This document shows positions 8,355 to 18,100 of a DNA stretch of 64,000 nucleotides, piece after piece. The stretch lies in assembly GCA_002746415.1 (NCBI GenBank), contig NVXD01000010.1, positions 1 through 64,000 on the forward strand. The letters run 5' to 3'. Every line of letters starts with the position of its first letter. Position 1 is the first letter of the stretch. The notes beneath the pieces are model-generated. The model did not search any database, was not told where the DNA came from, and worked only from the letters and a program-made list of their open reading frames with translations. The stretch comes from Flavobacteriaceae bacterium. GTDB taxonomy: Bacteria; Bacteroidota; Bacteroidia; Flavobacteriales; Flavobacteriaceae. The translations under genes were made by a program, and so were the position numbers.

Positions 8355-9056
8355 TTAAATGTTATAACAGTACTGGTATAGCGTCTTGAAGTGCACCTTC
8401 ATTTTTGCTTTTGCCAGCTGCGGATTTTGTTCTTTGATTGCTTCATAAATATCTTGATGTTCCCCAATGCCTCTATAGGCAAGATCTTTATCACAAACGT
8501 GGTACTTTTCAAAATTGGTGATAATTTGAGGCGTAATAATCAACATAAACGTATTCATAGTGCTATTGCCACTTGCCTTGGCGATTGCTAAATGAAAAAG
8601 AAGGTCTTCTTGAACGGCATCTTCTCCGTTCTTTACTTTTTCACTATAGGCGTCTAAGGCCATTCGCATTTGCAATAAATCTTCTTTGGTTCTTCTTTGA
8701 GCTGCAAGTCTAACCGTTTTCAGTTCAAGTGAAATTCTAGTCTCTACCAAAGATTTGAAATCAGGTTCTTCTAACCTTAAAATATCCTCTATCATACCAT
8801 TCATGGCAACTTGACCTATATCAGCTACAAAGGTGCCACTTTGAGGTTTTGATGTTAACAGACCATAAAACTCCAATTTTTGAATCGCTTCTCGCAAATT
8901 GCTTCTACTAACATCAAACTTTTCAGAAAGCATTCGTTCTGAAGGTAGTTTGTCGCCAGGTTCAAGATTTTTATAATTCATCAAATCCCGGATTTTAGAT
9001 ATTATTCCGTTGAGGATTTTTTGATTTTCAGTTTTTGTAAGAATTTCTATTTTCAT
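8355..9056 (-). CDS. GntR-family (FadR subfamily) transcriptional regulator of the alginate locus
   Basis: A 233-residue repressor or activator of the FadR type. An N-terminal winged helix (about 12-72; LEPGDKLPSERMLSEKFDVSRSNLREAIQKLE is a textbook GntR helix-turn-helix) is followed by an all-helical FCD ligand domain (about 95-225) with the spaced His residues that usually bind a metal. The effector is probably a pathway intermediate (DEH, KDG or KDPG); that is inference. A double palindromic operator overlaps the -7 box of its own promoter, so autoregulation is likely. The same operator precedes susC and both PL6 genes. FadR-type proteins are known to bind TGGTnnACCA palindromes, which matches these sites. 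Confidence 0.92.
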   Translation of the reverse strand: MKIEILTKTENQKILNGIISKIRDLMNYKNLEPGDKLPSERMLSEKFDVSRSNLREAIQKLEFYGLLTSKPQSGTFVADIGQVAMNGMIEDILRLEEPDFKSLVETRISLELKTVRLAAQRRTKEDLLQMRMALDAYSEKVKNGEDAVQEDLLFHLAIAKASGNSTMNTFMLIITPQIITNFEKYHVCDKDLAYRGIGEHQDIYEAIKEQNPQLAKAKMKVHFKTLYQYCYNI

Positions 9057-9080
9057 ATGTTATTATAGCGTTTTCTTAAA

Positions 9081-9110
9081 TTGGTTAACCAGATTGGTTT
9101 GTCAAATTTA
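9081..9110 (-). promoter_or_regulatory. gntR promoter -7 box with double GntR operator
   Basis: Read on the minus strand, TAAATTTG (9103-9110) matches the Bacteroidota -7 consensus TAnnTTTG. From its last bases run two adjacent palindromic halves, TTGACAAACCAA and TGGTTAACCAA (operator 9081-9105). This is the most degenerate of four copies in the window, which suits weaker autoregulation. The gntR start lies about 25 bp further on. Confidence 0.7.
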
Positions 9111-9188
9111 TGAAAATAACACTACCAAAAAAAACATTCACTAATTAATATTTTTTGATGTTTTTTCACTAAATTATTACTTTAATGA

Positions 9189-9220
9189 AATTTACTGGTC
9201 TAAGAAAAGACCAGTAAATT
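9189..9220 (-). terminator. Hairpin terminator after the SusCD-PL7 operon
   Basis: A perfect 13-bp stem (AATTTACTGGTCT / AGACCAGTAAATT) around a 6-base loop, about 75 bp beyond the stop of the last PL7 gene and before the gntR promoter. The sequence on both sides is A/T-rich, but there is no long clean T run. It most likely ends the susC operon and protects gntR from read-through. Confidence 0.55.
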
Positions 9221-9294
9221 CATAAAAAACTAACTCAACCAACTTTATTAATTATAACTTGTATATAGTCAAAGCTTTTCTACTTTGCATTAGA

Positions 9295-10236
9295 CTATCT
9301 ATGCTCAACGATTAAATCGAAATATTTTACTGTAGCAAAACTACCTTCATCTTTGGTCTGTAAATAATTACCTGCTTTAAAATAATTTTCAAAAACACTC
9401 CATTTCTTCATGTGAATATCATCATATACAATAGCATCAGTCTCATTTAAAATTACCTCCATTCGTCCATCAGAAATTAAAATTTCCAAAGTAAATTTTT
9501 CTTTGCCTATTTCCTCTGAAAAAGTAAAACCTTCGTCATCGCCCCATGCACTAGTATGTAATATTTCTTCATCTGTTGCATTAAGATCTTTTAGCACTTT
9601 TGTTTTTATTCTGATTTTACCATTTTGCCAATAAATTTTTAATACAGGCGGCGCATTATTATCATCTTCCCCTATTAAATCTCTCTGCTCATTACTTAAC
9701 CTACCATGAACTTGCATCACAATAGTTCTATGAAAGTCACCATCGCTATGTTTTGATATGTCAGGGACAGATAATGTACCTTTCATTCTGCCGCCTTGTT
9801 CAAAGGTCCAATTTGTGTTATTACTACCAGGTACCATTTGTTCTCTTAATTCTGTTCGAGAATACGAAGAGTTTGCAGTAGATGCTTCTGGAAATGTTTT
9901 AAATACCAAAGAGCTATCTTCTAAATCATCGAACATAAAATCTTTTAGCATCTCATCGTTTGCATAGTTTAATATCTCTGGAGGCTCTACCTCTATAGGT
10001 GCACCAATAGGAAGTGTTACTTTCCAATGGTTTAGATCTATTTCATGAAGGATACCAGACTCCTGTTCCACATTACTACCTTCTTGATCATTTATTATGC
10101 CTTCTTGGTTTTCTAAACCATCTTCTAACTTCTCAGAAATCTCCTGTTTACTTCCGCAAGAAATCGATAAGGCTATCAAAAGGAAACAAATTTTTTCTTT
10201 CAAGGACTTGCAAGTTTTGTAATAAAAATTAATCAT
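9295..10236 (-). CDS. PL7 alginate lyase, lipoprotein (QVH type)
   Basis: Endolytic alginate lyase cutting by beta-elimination. It has a lipoprotein signal with SISC lipobox (Cys27), then an acidic linker rich in Glu/Gln (about 31-62), then an alginate_lyase_2 jelly roll. The three PL7 signatures are present: RTELR (127-131), QVH (175-177) and YFKAGNY (285-291, with the catalytic Tyr). In PL7, Val in Q(I/V)H is associated with mannuronate-rich substrate. It is the last gene of the susC operon, 13 bp after a close paralogue that carries QIH. Probably anchored at the cell surface, as in other Bacteroidota PULs (inference). Confidence 0.93.
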   Translation of the reverse strand: MINFYYKTCKSLKEKICFLLIALSISCGSKQEISEKLEDGLENQEGIINDQEGSNVEQESGILHEIDLNHWKVTLPIGAPIEVEPPEILNYANDEMLKDFMFDDLEDSSLVFKTFPEASTANSSYSRTELREQMVPGSNNTNWTFEQGGRMKGTLSVPDISKHSDGDFHRTIVMQVHGRLSNEQRDLIGEDDNNAPPVLKIYWQNGKIRIKTKVLKDLNATDEEILHTSAWGDDEGFTFSEEIGKEKFTLEILISDGRMEVILNETDAIVYDDIHMKKWSVFENYFKAGNYLQTKDEGSFATVKYFDLIVEHR

Positions 10237-10249
10237 ATGTTCTTACCAT

Positions 10250-11158
10250 CTAGTGCGTTATTTCTAATTCATAAAAATTTACTTTAGCAAATGCACCTTC
10301 ATCTCTGCTTTGAAAATAATTACCAGCTTTGAAATAATTTTCAAATACACCCCATCTTTTTATACTTGCATTCTCATAAACAAAATATTCACTTTTATTC
10401 AAGGATACAACTATCTTTCCAGCAGACACTTTCACCTCTATTGAAAACTTTCTAAAGCCGACTTCTTCTTTAAAATACCGTCCTTTATCATCTCCCCAAG
10501 CTTCTTCATGCAAAATACCCTTGGCGTTTGTTCCTGAAAATTTTAGAATTTTTGTTTTGACCCTAATTTTTCCATTTTGCCAGTACACTTTTAAAATTGG
10601 CGGCGCATTATTATCTTTTTGCCCAATCAAATCACGTTGTTCATTTGTGAGTCTTCCGTGAATCTGCAAAACAATTACTTTATGATATTTACCATCTTTT
10701 CCGCGTGAAACTTCATCCATCGCCAATTTAGCTTTTAAGGTTCCTCCTTCGGAAAACGTCCAATTTATAGTATCATCACCAGAAGTCATTTGTTCCCTTA
10801 GTTCTGATCTTGAGTATTTGGTATTTGCCGTAGTCGCAGCTGTTGGATAAGCATAAAACACTAATGCTCCTTTTGTGGAATCATTGTACATATAAGGTTT
10901 TAAAGTCTCATTTGTAGCATAATCCATAATTTCAGGTGGTGCTACGCTAATTGCTCCTCCTTTTACTTCACCCTCGGGTATCGTAACTTTCCAGTGACTT
11001 AAGTCAATTTGAGGAAGTTTTACCTTCTTCTTTTTATTGCGTTTTTCAACTTTTATATCCGATTCTGCAACGCTACTCTTTTTGTTTTGGCAAGTAGCGT
11101 TTACAGATATAAAAATTATTAAAATTGATATTAATATTTCTTTTCGGATATAATTCAT
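10250..11158 (-). CDS. PL7 alginate lyase, lipoprotein (QIH type)
   Basis: Second alginate lyase of the tandem pair. The start is placed at 11158 because an upstream ATG would run into the preceding gene; from here a lipoprotein signal follows (hydrophobic ILISILIIFISVN, then ATC with Cys23). A Lys-rich linker (KKKKVK) leads to the jelly roll with RSELR (117-121), QIH (165-167) and YFKAGNY (275-281). The Ile in QIH is associated with guluronate-containing alginate, so it may complement its QVH neighbour. Similarity to that neighbour is strong from NEQRDLIG to YWQNGKIR, pointing to gene duplication. The 302-residue length is normal for single-domain PL7. Confidence 0.93.
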   Translation of the reverse strand: MNYIRKEILISILIIFISVNATCQNKKSSVAESDIKVEKRNKKKKVKLPQIDLSHWKVTIPEGEVKGGAISVAPPEIMDYATNETLKPYMYNDSTKGALVFYAYPTAATTANTKYSRSELREQMTSGDDTINWTFSEGGTLKAKLAMDEVSRGKDGKYHKVIVLQIHGRLTNEQRDLIGQKDNNAPPILKVYWQNGKIRVKTKILKFSGTNAKGILHEEAWGDDKGRYFKEEVGFRKFSIEVKVSAGKIVVSLNKSEYFVYENASIKRWGVFENYFKAGNYFQSRDEGAFAKVNFYELEITH

Positions 11159-11168
11159 TAAAACTGAT

Positions 11169-12689
11169 TTATGGTGCTTGGTAAACTTTAACATTGTCCA
11201 TCCATCCATCTTTTATAGTAATGGCATATAGCCATATCGCAACTTTACCGCTTTCATTCGAAGTAAATGGAACTTGAACTATTGTACCTACTGTATTAGA
11301 GAATTTTCCGCCAGCTATTGTTCCAGCATGACTTCCTAGAGCTGAAGTCTCTGCAGCTACAGCATCAGCGCCATCAATAAAGTGACCATCTAGAACTACC
11401 GCTACCATTCTTCTACCTCCTACAGGGTCGGTTGCTTCATCATCTTTAATAGCATATTCAAATTCTAAGATATAATCGGTATCAGGAGTTAAAGTAAGTG
11501 GTTGGTATGCGTATCTAGTACTAGAGCTAGCGTATGGACCTGCAGAAGTGCCATTAGACCATTTTGCTCCTCTTGTTTTACTTCCGTTATCTGATCCATC
11601 ATAATTGGTCCAAGAACCATCAGAACTACCGTTAAAAGCACTAGTGCTTCCATCAGTAAAAGTTGCCGGCTTCCATTGAGCTGTGCTCAAATCAAAACCA
11701 CCATTTAAAATTGTTGCACTAGGAGCTTTAGATAATGTAATATTATCTACATTAATAGTTGCGTGATCATTTGCCGTACCACCTGTTCCTAATTCAAATT
11801 TTATTTCATCAATTCGAACAACTGGCGCTGAGAAATCAGTCGATAAATCATAATCTAAACCTAGCCATTCTCCATCAGTTAGATCGATACCATCTATAAC
11901 ATATGCATCACCATTATCACCATTTATCAATGTTATTTTTAACTTATCAATACCTTGGGCAAAAACAGAATGAACATCAAATTGAATATGCGTAGCACCA
12001 ATGCCATCTGGATCGTCATTAGCTGGTTCTGCAAAAGCTTCTGCAACGACAACATTCTCAGGTTTAGCTGCCGTACCAAAAGTAAGAACTCCAGATTCAC
12101 TACCCAGTCGAGAATATTCAAGTACAGTATTCCCTGTTTGGGTCGTTACTATTTTACTAGATTCAATTGCGGCTAATTTCTCTCGATAACCAAGAAAACT
12201 ACCATCAAAATTAATACCATTACTAAAAACTGCAAATACATCTGCATGGTTTCCAGTTGGTGAATCGGCTGTTGTTCCTACTGCTATTGGTGAATGAGTA
12301 ACTGTTATTTCTTTTGTTTTACTAATATCACTTTGATCAGTTGCTTTTGTTGTTACCTTTATCGTGTAATCAACTTGTTCAACTGCATTGGGATAATCAT
12401 AAGAAGCAGAACCTCCTTGTTCTGAAATAGTTACAGGGCTACTGCCATCACCAAAATCGACCACATAAGAATCAACTCCAATAGATAATGGTGTTACTGT
12501 AATATAGGTGCCATCTTCTGCTCCAGCTTCATCAGGTCCTGCTGTGGCCGTAAAACTTGACAACACACTCATTGTCTCACCACCAGATGATGCCACTGGG
12601 GCAATTGGTGTAAAACCATCATCGTCACATGACACTATAACGCCACCTACTAATAGCAAGGTTAATATTCCTTTTTTTAATAAATTCAT
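11169..12689 (-). CDS. Surface glycan-binding lipoprotein with PKD and carbohydrate-binding-like domains
   Basis: A 506-residue lipoprotein (VIVSCDDDG lipobox) in the position where PULs carry SusE/SusF-type or other surface glycan-binding proteins. After a short acidic spacer come a PKD-like domain (about 40-130; VDFGDGSSPV, then YDYPN), a middle beta-sandwich (about 140-325, ending INVDNITLSKAP) and a C-terminal beta-sandwich (about 330-506, ending GWMDNVKVYQAP) like CBM domains. Probable role: binding alginate at the cell surface for SusCD; not an enzyme as far as motifs show. It lies 10 bp before the QIH PL7 gene. Confidence 0.8.
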   Translation of the reverse strand: MNLLKKGILTLLLVGGVIVSCDDDGFTPIAPVASSGGETMSVLSSFTATAGPDEAGAEDGTYITVTPLSIGVDSYVVDFGDGSSPVTISEQGGSASYDYPNAVEQVDYTIKVTTKATDQSDISKTKEITVTHSPIAVGTTADSPTGNHADVFAVFSNGINFDGSFLGYREKLAAIESSKIVTTQTGNTVLEYSRLGSESGVLTFGTAAKPENVVVAEAFAEPANDDPDGIGATHIQFDVHSVFAQGIDKLKITLINGDNGDAYVIDGIDLTDGEWLGLDYDLSTDFSAPVVRIDEIKFELGTGGTANDHATINVDNITLSKAPSATILNGGFDLSTAQWKPATFTDGSTSAFNGSSDGSWTNYDGSDNGSKTRGAKWSNGTSAGPYASSSTRYAYQPLTLTPDTDYILEFEYAIKDDEATDPVGGRRMVAVVLDGHFIDGADAVAAETSALGSHAGTIAGGKFSNTVGTIVQVPFTSNESGKVAIWLYAITIKDGWMDNVKVYQAP

Positions 12690-12730
12690 AATTTTTTATA
12701 TTTTTATATTTTTATTTCTCTCTGCTGAAA

Positions 12731-12856
12731 TTAGTTTGCGGGGTTAACCTTAACAGTATCAACATAAACATCTGACAATCCGTTAATTAACATATACATG
12801 CGTTTAGTAATAAGGTAATTAGCATTTCTATATTCATATTTCAATGGATGTAATGA
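12731..12856 (-). pseudogene. In-frame C-terminal remnant of a PKD/CBM-type lipoprotein
   Basis: Directly after the TAA of the upstream lipoprotein gene the same frame stays open for 41 codons and ends in its own stop. The peptide (SLHPLKYEYRNANYLITK, then MLINGLSDVYVDTVKVNPAN) has the DVYVDTVKV ending seen in such domains; the next gene ends similarly, MDNVKV. It has no start of its own. It is best read as the tail of a deleted paralogue or of a C-terminal domain cut off by a stop mutation. Confidence 0.55.
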
Positions 12857-13678
12857 TTAAATTCTATCTATACTAATTTTAGAAAATCGAGCTTCAGTAC
12901 CTGCGTATTCGATATTAAATCTCATATTTTCTGTAGCAGCACCTGTTTTAATTCTGTATGATATTGAAACATAAGCACCAGTCTGATCAGTTACTGGAAT
13001 ATCTTGATCAAGAAATGTTGGTTCATCAGAATTATCTGCATCTTCTATTAAGAGCCTTCCAGCAGAAGCACCAGCAGTACTAGAACTTACATACCAAAAA
13101 GTTATTTCGTATTCTGTATCAGCAACTACTAATATGGTTTGATCAAGAAATTGTGAAGAACTACCTATTTTAGCTCCACCGTTGCCTTCTGGAGGCGTTG
13201 GAGAACTACTGCCAGAATAAGTACTTGTGCCTCTTCCTCCGCCCCAAGGCGTTCTAGGGTCACAATTAAAATCTGCGCATTCAAAGGCTGATACTAATTC
13301 ATTTACAACTTCGACATCAATAGTAATTGAAGATGTTTCATTATTACCATCACTTGCAACAAAAGTAACAGGATAGGTGCCTTCTCCCGCCTCAAACATA
13401 TAAGTAGGATCTTGCTCTGTTGAAGTGGCTCCACCACCAAAATCCCAAGCATAGGTTGATGCTTCGCTAGAAAGATCTGTAAAATTTATTATTCTAAAAT
13501 CTTCTTGATCTGCTGTATAATCAAAATTTGCATCTGGAAATACAGTATCTATTTTAGAATTTGCATCTGGCAAATCATCTCTAAAAAGGTCTGAGTCACA
13601 ACTACCTATAAAACCGGCAGAAACAATACCCAAGAGCAACAATATCATTTTACTGAAAATATTTACTTTATTTTTCAT
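12857..13678 (-). CDS. PKD-domain surface lipoprotein of the alginate PUL
   Basis: A 273-residue lipoprotein (signal ending FIGSCDSD). Residues about 48-128 form a PKD domain, with YAWDFGGGATSTEQDPTYMF the typical WDFG-strand pattern. The C-terminal 140 residues form a beta-sandwich resembling a carbohydrate-binding module, closing with FSKISIDRI. Located 18 bp after susD, so it probably sits on the cell surface beside the SusCD complex and helps to capture alginate. The frame continues past the stop as a 41-codon remnant, so the original protein may have been longer. No catalytic motif is visible. Confidence 0.8.
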   Translation of the reverse strand: MKNKVNIFSKMILLLLGIVSAGFIGSCDSDLFRDDLPDANSKIDTVFPDANFDYTADQEDFRIINFTDLSSEASTYAWDFGGGATSTEQDPTYMFEAGEGTYPVTFVASDGNNETSSITIDVEVVNELVSAFECADFNCDPRTPWGGGRGTSTYSGSSSPTPPEGNGGAKIGSSSQFLDQTILVVADTEYEITFWYVSSSTAGASAGRLLIEDADNSDEPTFLDQDIPVTDQTGAYVSISYRIKTGAATENMRFNIEYAGTEARFSKISIDRI

Positions 13679-13696
13679 ATTTAAAAGTTTAATTTT

Positions 13697-15139
13697 TTAA
13701 TATCCTGGGTTTTGACTTAAAAGGCCTCCGCTTATATTTATTTCTCTAGATGGAATTGGTAATAATAATTTTCTAGCATCAAAAACATACCCCATTTCGG
13801 TAGCATGAGCAGACAATACAGCATCGGCAACACCGAATCTAAGTAAATCGAACCAGCGTTGATTTTCAAAGGCTAATTCCACTCTTCTTTCAACTAAGAG
13901 ATCATCTTTAGTGATACTCGAAACGGCAGCTGTTAAACCTGCTCTATCTCTTACGGCTTGAAAAGAGCTCAAAGCGGCAGCACTATTGGTTGATGCACCT
14001 CCCGCCATAATTGCCTCAACATGCATTAAAAGCACATCTGCATAACGCAAAGCAATATAGTCGTTACCCGCATCACGGGCACTTCCACCATAACTAGGAG
14101 GCGATGTTGTAATGTCAGATCCCTCAGGTAAAAACTTTATTACCTCATTTGAAGTACCGAATGTAACATATGATTCTGCAGTTCTATTTCCGCCATATAG
14201 TGCAAAATCTGCGATTAGGTTATTATTCACAATATTTTGACCATCTTCTGAACCTGCGCGAGTTGAAGAAGTAAATTCAGATGAAAAACTTTGACTTTCA
14301 GCACTATTACCTGTTTCGTATTGAATAGCAAAAATAATTTCGTCGTTCAACTCACTGTAAAATACATCATGAAAATCATTTTCTAAATCAAATACCGAAC
14401 TATTAACTATAGCCTCACATAGCTGCTGAGCACCTGTATAATTAGGGCTTGGCTGTGTCAGGTATACTTTTGCCAAAATACCTTGTGCAGCTGCTTTCGA
14501 CGCTCTTGATTTAGAGGAGTTATCTAAAACACTTGCGGCTTCTTGTAAATCAGATACAATTTGAACATAAACCTGTGCTTCAGGTATTCTAGTAAAAAGG
14601 GCTTCATTATCAGTAGGGCCTACTACCGAAGTCACTAATGGCACATCACCAAACATTCGAACCAATTTAAAGTAAGCATACGCTCTTAAAAATTTAGCTT
14701 CAGCTGTATACTTTGCCTGATTGTTTGCGTCTGCAAGTTCAATAAAGTTCAAGATATTGTTAGCTCTGAAAATAACTTCATACATAGAAGCATAATAATC
14801 TTCAGATTCCACATTGTTGGCACTAACCACATATCTGTGAAAATCAGCCTTTGAACCTTCGAGTGTTGCATTTCTCGTATTATCTGTACGGTGTTCGGTC
14901 AAAAGGTGTTCAAACTGCACGCCTCTATTAACAGTACCAATATTTGATACCGTATTACTATTAACTCCTTGGAGGGCATCATAAACTCCAATAACTCCGG
15001 CCAACACATCTGCATCAGACTGAAAGAACCCATCTACTGCAACTGCAGTATCTGGCAATGGATTTAAAAATTCTTCAGTATCACAGGAAACAAAAATGGA
15101 CACTATTACGGCAAAAATTAAATATTTTATATGTTTCAT
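13697..15139 (-). CDS. susD: SusD/RagB-family glycan-binding lipoprotein
   Basis: Surface lipoprotein that caps the SusC channel and binds oligo-alginate. The start at 15139 is chosen because an ATG nine codons earlier overlaps the end of susC; from 15139 a clean signal with FVSC lipobox (Cys19) follows. The body is the helical TPR-rich SusD fold: ADVLAGVIGVYDALQG near the N-terminus, AEAKFLRAYAYFKLVRMFGDVPLVT in the middle (split here by description only), and the C-terminal RRVELAFENQRWFDLLRFG and RELLLPIPSREINIS-like segment typical of the family. About 480 residues, normal. It follows susC by 16 bp. Confidence 0.94.
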   Translation of the reverse strand: MKHIKYLIFAVIVSIFVSCDTEEFLNPLPDTAVAVDGFFQSDADVLAGVIGVYDALQGVNSNTVSNIGTVNRGVQFEHLLTEHRTDNTRNATLEGSKADFHRYVVSANNVESEDYYASMYEVIFRANNILNFIELADANNQAKYTAEAKFLRAYAYFKLVRMFGDVPLVTSVVGPTDNEALFTRIPEAQVYVQIVSDLQEAASVLDNSSKSRASKAAAQGILAKVYLTQPSPNYTGAQQLCEAIVNSSVFDLENDFHDVFYSELNDEIIFAIQYETGNSAESQSFSSEFTSSTRAGSEDGQNIVNNNLIADFALYGGNRTAESYVTFGTSNEVIKFLPEGSDITTSPPSYGGSARDAGNDYIALRYADVLLMHVEAIMAGGASTNSAAALSSFQAVRDRAGLTAAVSSITKDDLLVERRVELAFENQRWFDLLRFGVADAVLSAHATEMGYVFDARKLLLPIPSREINISGGLLSQNPGY

Positions 15140-15155
15140 TTTTATGTTTTTTAAA

Positions 15156-18100
15156 TTAGAAGTCAATGTTCAGACCGAATGTTACCGTTTTATATATAGG
15201 TGTACCTGCTCTCTGAGATCCATAAGCTCTAGGATTGCTACCATCAACATGTTCTGGGTTGAAACCGTGGTAATCATCAGCAGTGATATAAACCAAATTC
15301 TGAGCGGTGGCGTAAAGTCTTAAACCAGCTATACCCATTCTAGAGGTTACATCATCTGAAAAGTTATATCCAAGGTTTATATTACGTAGTGAAAAATAAT
15401 CTGAGCTTGCAATAACCTCACTTGTTAACACTTTTTCTTGAATGAAAGATACATGAGGTACAAGTCCATCAGCAACTGCTTCTAATTCACCTCCGCTTCG
15501 GGTTCTATTACCAAACCAATTATAAAAATATTGATCTCCAATATTATTAACTTGTCCCCCTAAACTTCCTTGCACCATAACAGATAAATCAAAGTTGCCT
15601 AGCTTAAATTGATTGGTAAAACTATATACTAAATCAGGATAAGGATCTCCTAAAATAGTTTTGTCCTCATCGGTAATTAAACCATCACCATTTAAATCTT
15701 TAACGATAGTATCATCAGCTTGACCGTTAATTCGGTTCCAAGGATTGTTAACGTAGGTTGTTCTAAAAGAAGTCTCATCATAAACTTCTGTATCTACCAC
15801 ATAACCCCAGAAAGATGATATCGGTTCTCCAATTCGATTAATCCATTGAGAATTTCTACCATAAGAATCTTCTATTAGTGCATTGTTCGAATCACCAAAA
15901 CTTAATAATTCGTTTTGGTTGGTAGACGCAATTAAAGTCGAATTCCAAGAGAATTTTTCACCGACAATATTTTTGGTTCTCAATTCAAGTTCCAATCCTT
16001 TGTTTTGCACCTTTCCTAAATTAACGATACCATTATTAAACCCAGTAAGGTATGAAACCGGGTTATTTAGCAGCAATTCATCACTGGTTCTATTGTAGTA
16101 ATCTACGGACCCTGATATTCTGTTACTAAAAAAACCATAATCTAATCCAACGGTGAATTCTTCCGAAGCCTCCCACTGTAACAATGCATTAGCAATATTA
16201 CGTGGCGATACACCAGCAGCCACACTGCCATCATCAATTGCGTTAGAATTTTGTAACAATGCAAGATAAGGCCATGCGTTTATAACGGCGTCACCTACAT
16301 TAAAATTCTCTGCCCCTGTAAGACCGTAACTAGCTCTAAACTTTAAAGTATTTACAGCATCACTATTCATTAAGAAATTTTCTTTAGCCACATTCCAACC
16401 TACAGATACCGCAGGGAAATTACCCCACTTAGAGTCTATTCCAAAAACAGAACTTCCATCACGCCTAAAGGAAGCATTGACTAAATATTTACCTGCAAAT
16501 GAATAATTGATTCTAGCGAAATATCCTAATTTTTTCAGTTCAGTATTGATTTCTGAAGGAAGATCAACTAACGTAGCACCTTGAAAGTTTTTAAGCAAAT
16601 CATTGGAGAATCCACTACCCGTTGTTATACTTTCTTCTGACCTTCTTTTCTGCACGGTCATACCTGCAAGTATATTTAAATCGTGGTCATCATTAAAGGT
16701 CGTTGTATAGTTTAGGGTATTATCTGAAATTACTCTAGTTCTAAATCTATTCGCTAAATAATATGACGCTCTAGCATTACCATTTGAGTGATGCAATGTA
16801 CCATCATATCTTGTTCTCTTTCTTTGTTCTAAAGTAACCCCAAGCTGTGTTTTTGCTGTAAGCCCTTCTGCAATTTCGTAGCTTAAATAGGTAGAGCCAA
16901 ATAACTTGGTATTATATTCAAAATGCTCTCTCTCAACGTATTGAGCGTATGGGTTAGAATCACCAGAAGTACGAGGTCTACTTGTATTTCCATCTCCATT
17001 TATATCTAAGTTTAACAGATGGTTTTCATTAAAATAATCACCTACACCCACATTTGGATAGGTATCTCTATTAATAAACTGAAGTGATTCTTCAGTATGA
17101 TAAATAGGCAACCAAGGTGATTGCCGTATTGGATTATGTATTGATGTTGGTAATCGTCTTTGCTTTGTGTAAGATGGTGAAGCTCGAAGTCCAAATTTTA
17201 CTTTATCACCTATTTTTGAATCTACTTTCATATTTGCCGAGAACAATTTGTAGTCATCGGTAATTACAACACCTTCATCATGAAGATATCTTAAAGAGGT
17301 ACTAAATTTAGTATCCTCAGTACCACCTCTTGCAGATAAAGAATGACTTGTTATGGTTCCTCCATCAAAGAAAACATCTTGCCAATCTCTATCAACTCCT
17401 GTGGTAGCAACTAATAATTGGGCATATTGCGTTTCATTCGTAAGCGATCCAGTTGCAGCCAGCTCTATTTCAGCCCAATCTGCTACACTCTTACTATAAT
17501 CATCACTACCATGTGCGTTTTTAAAACCTGTATATGTTTGATAGCTAAATTTTGTTTTTCCAGCTTTACCACTTTTTGTAGTAATCAAAATTACACCGTT
17601 AGAACCTTCACTACCATAAATGGCTGCAGAAGCTGCATCTTTTAAAACCTCAAAAGACTCAACATCATTCATGTCAATATTCCCGAGAAATTCTGAACTT
17701 ACAACTACCCCATCAATCACCAATGCAGGTCCAGAGTCAGCCGTAACAGATCCGATACCTCTGATAGTAATAGTTGGAGCACCACCAGCTTCTGCATTGG
17801 TTGCTTGGATGTTTACCCCTGATACTTGACCGATTAAAGCATCGTCAACCCTTGAAACAGCAATTTGATCTAAAGTTTCATTGGTAACTTTGGATATTGA
17901 GCCGGTCAAAGTAGATTTCTTTTGCGTGCCATAACCCACAACAACAACTTCATCAAGTTGACTTGCATCTTCGATCATTAATACATTTAAAGTTTTTTGA
18001 CCACTTACGACTGCCGTTTGTGTTACAAACCCCAAATAGGAGAATTGAAGAACATCTCCATTTTCAACCTCTATAGTAAATAATCCGTCAAAATCTGTTG

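Noticed and set aside
11159-11209. Upstream ATG for the QIH PL7 gene
   Set aside because: It would overlap the preceding gene and spoil the lipoprotein signal; the internal ATG at 11158 gives a clean signal.
12857-12859. Programmed stop read-through to extend the PKD lipoprotein
   Set aside because: TAA with no recoding signal visible; mutation or deletion is simpler.
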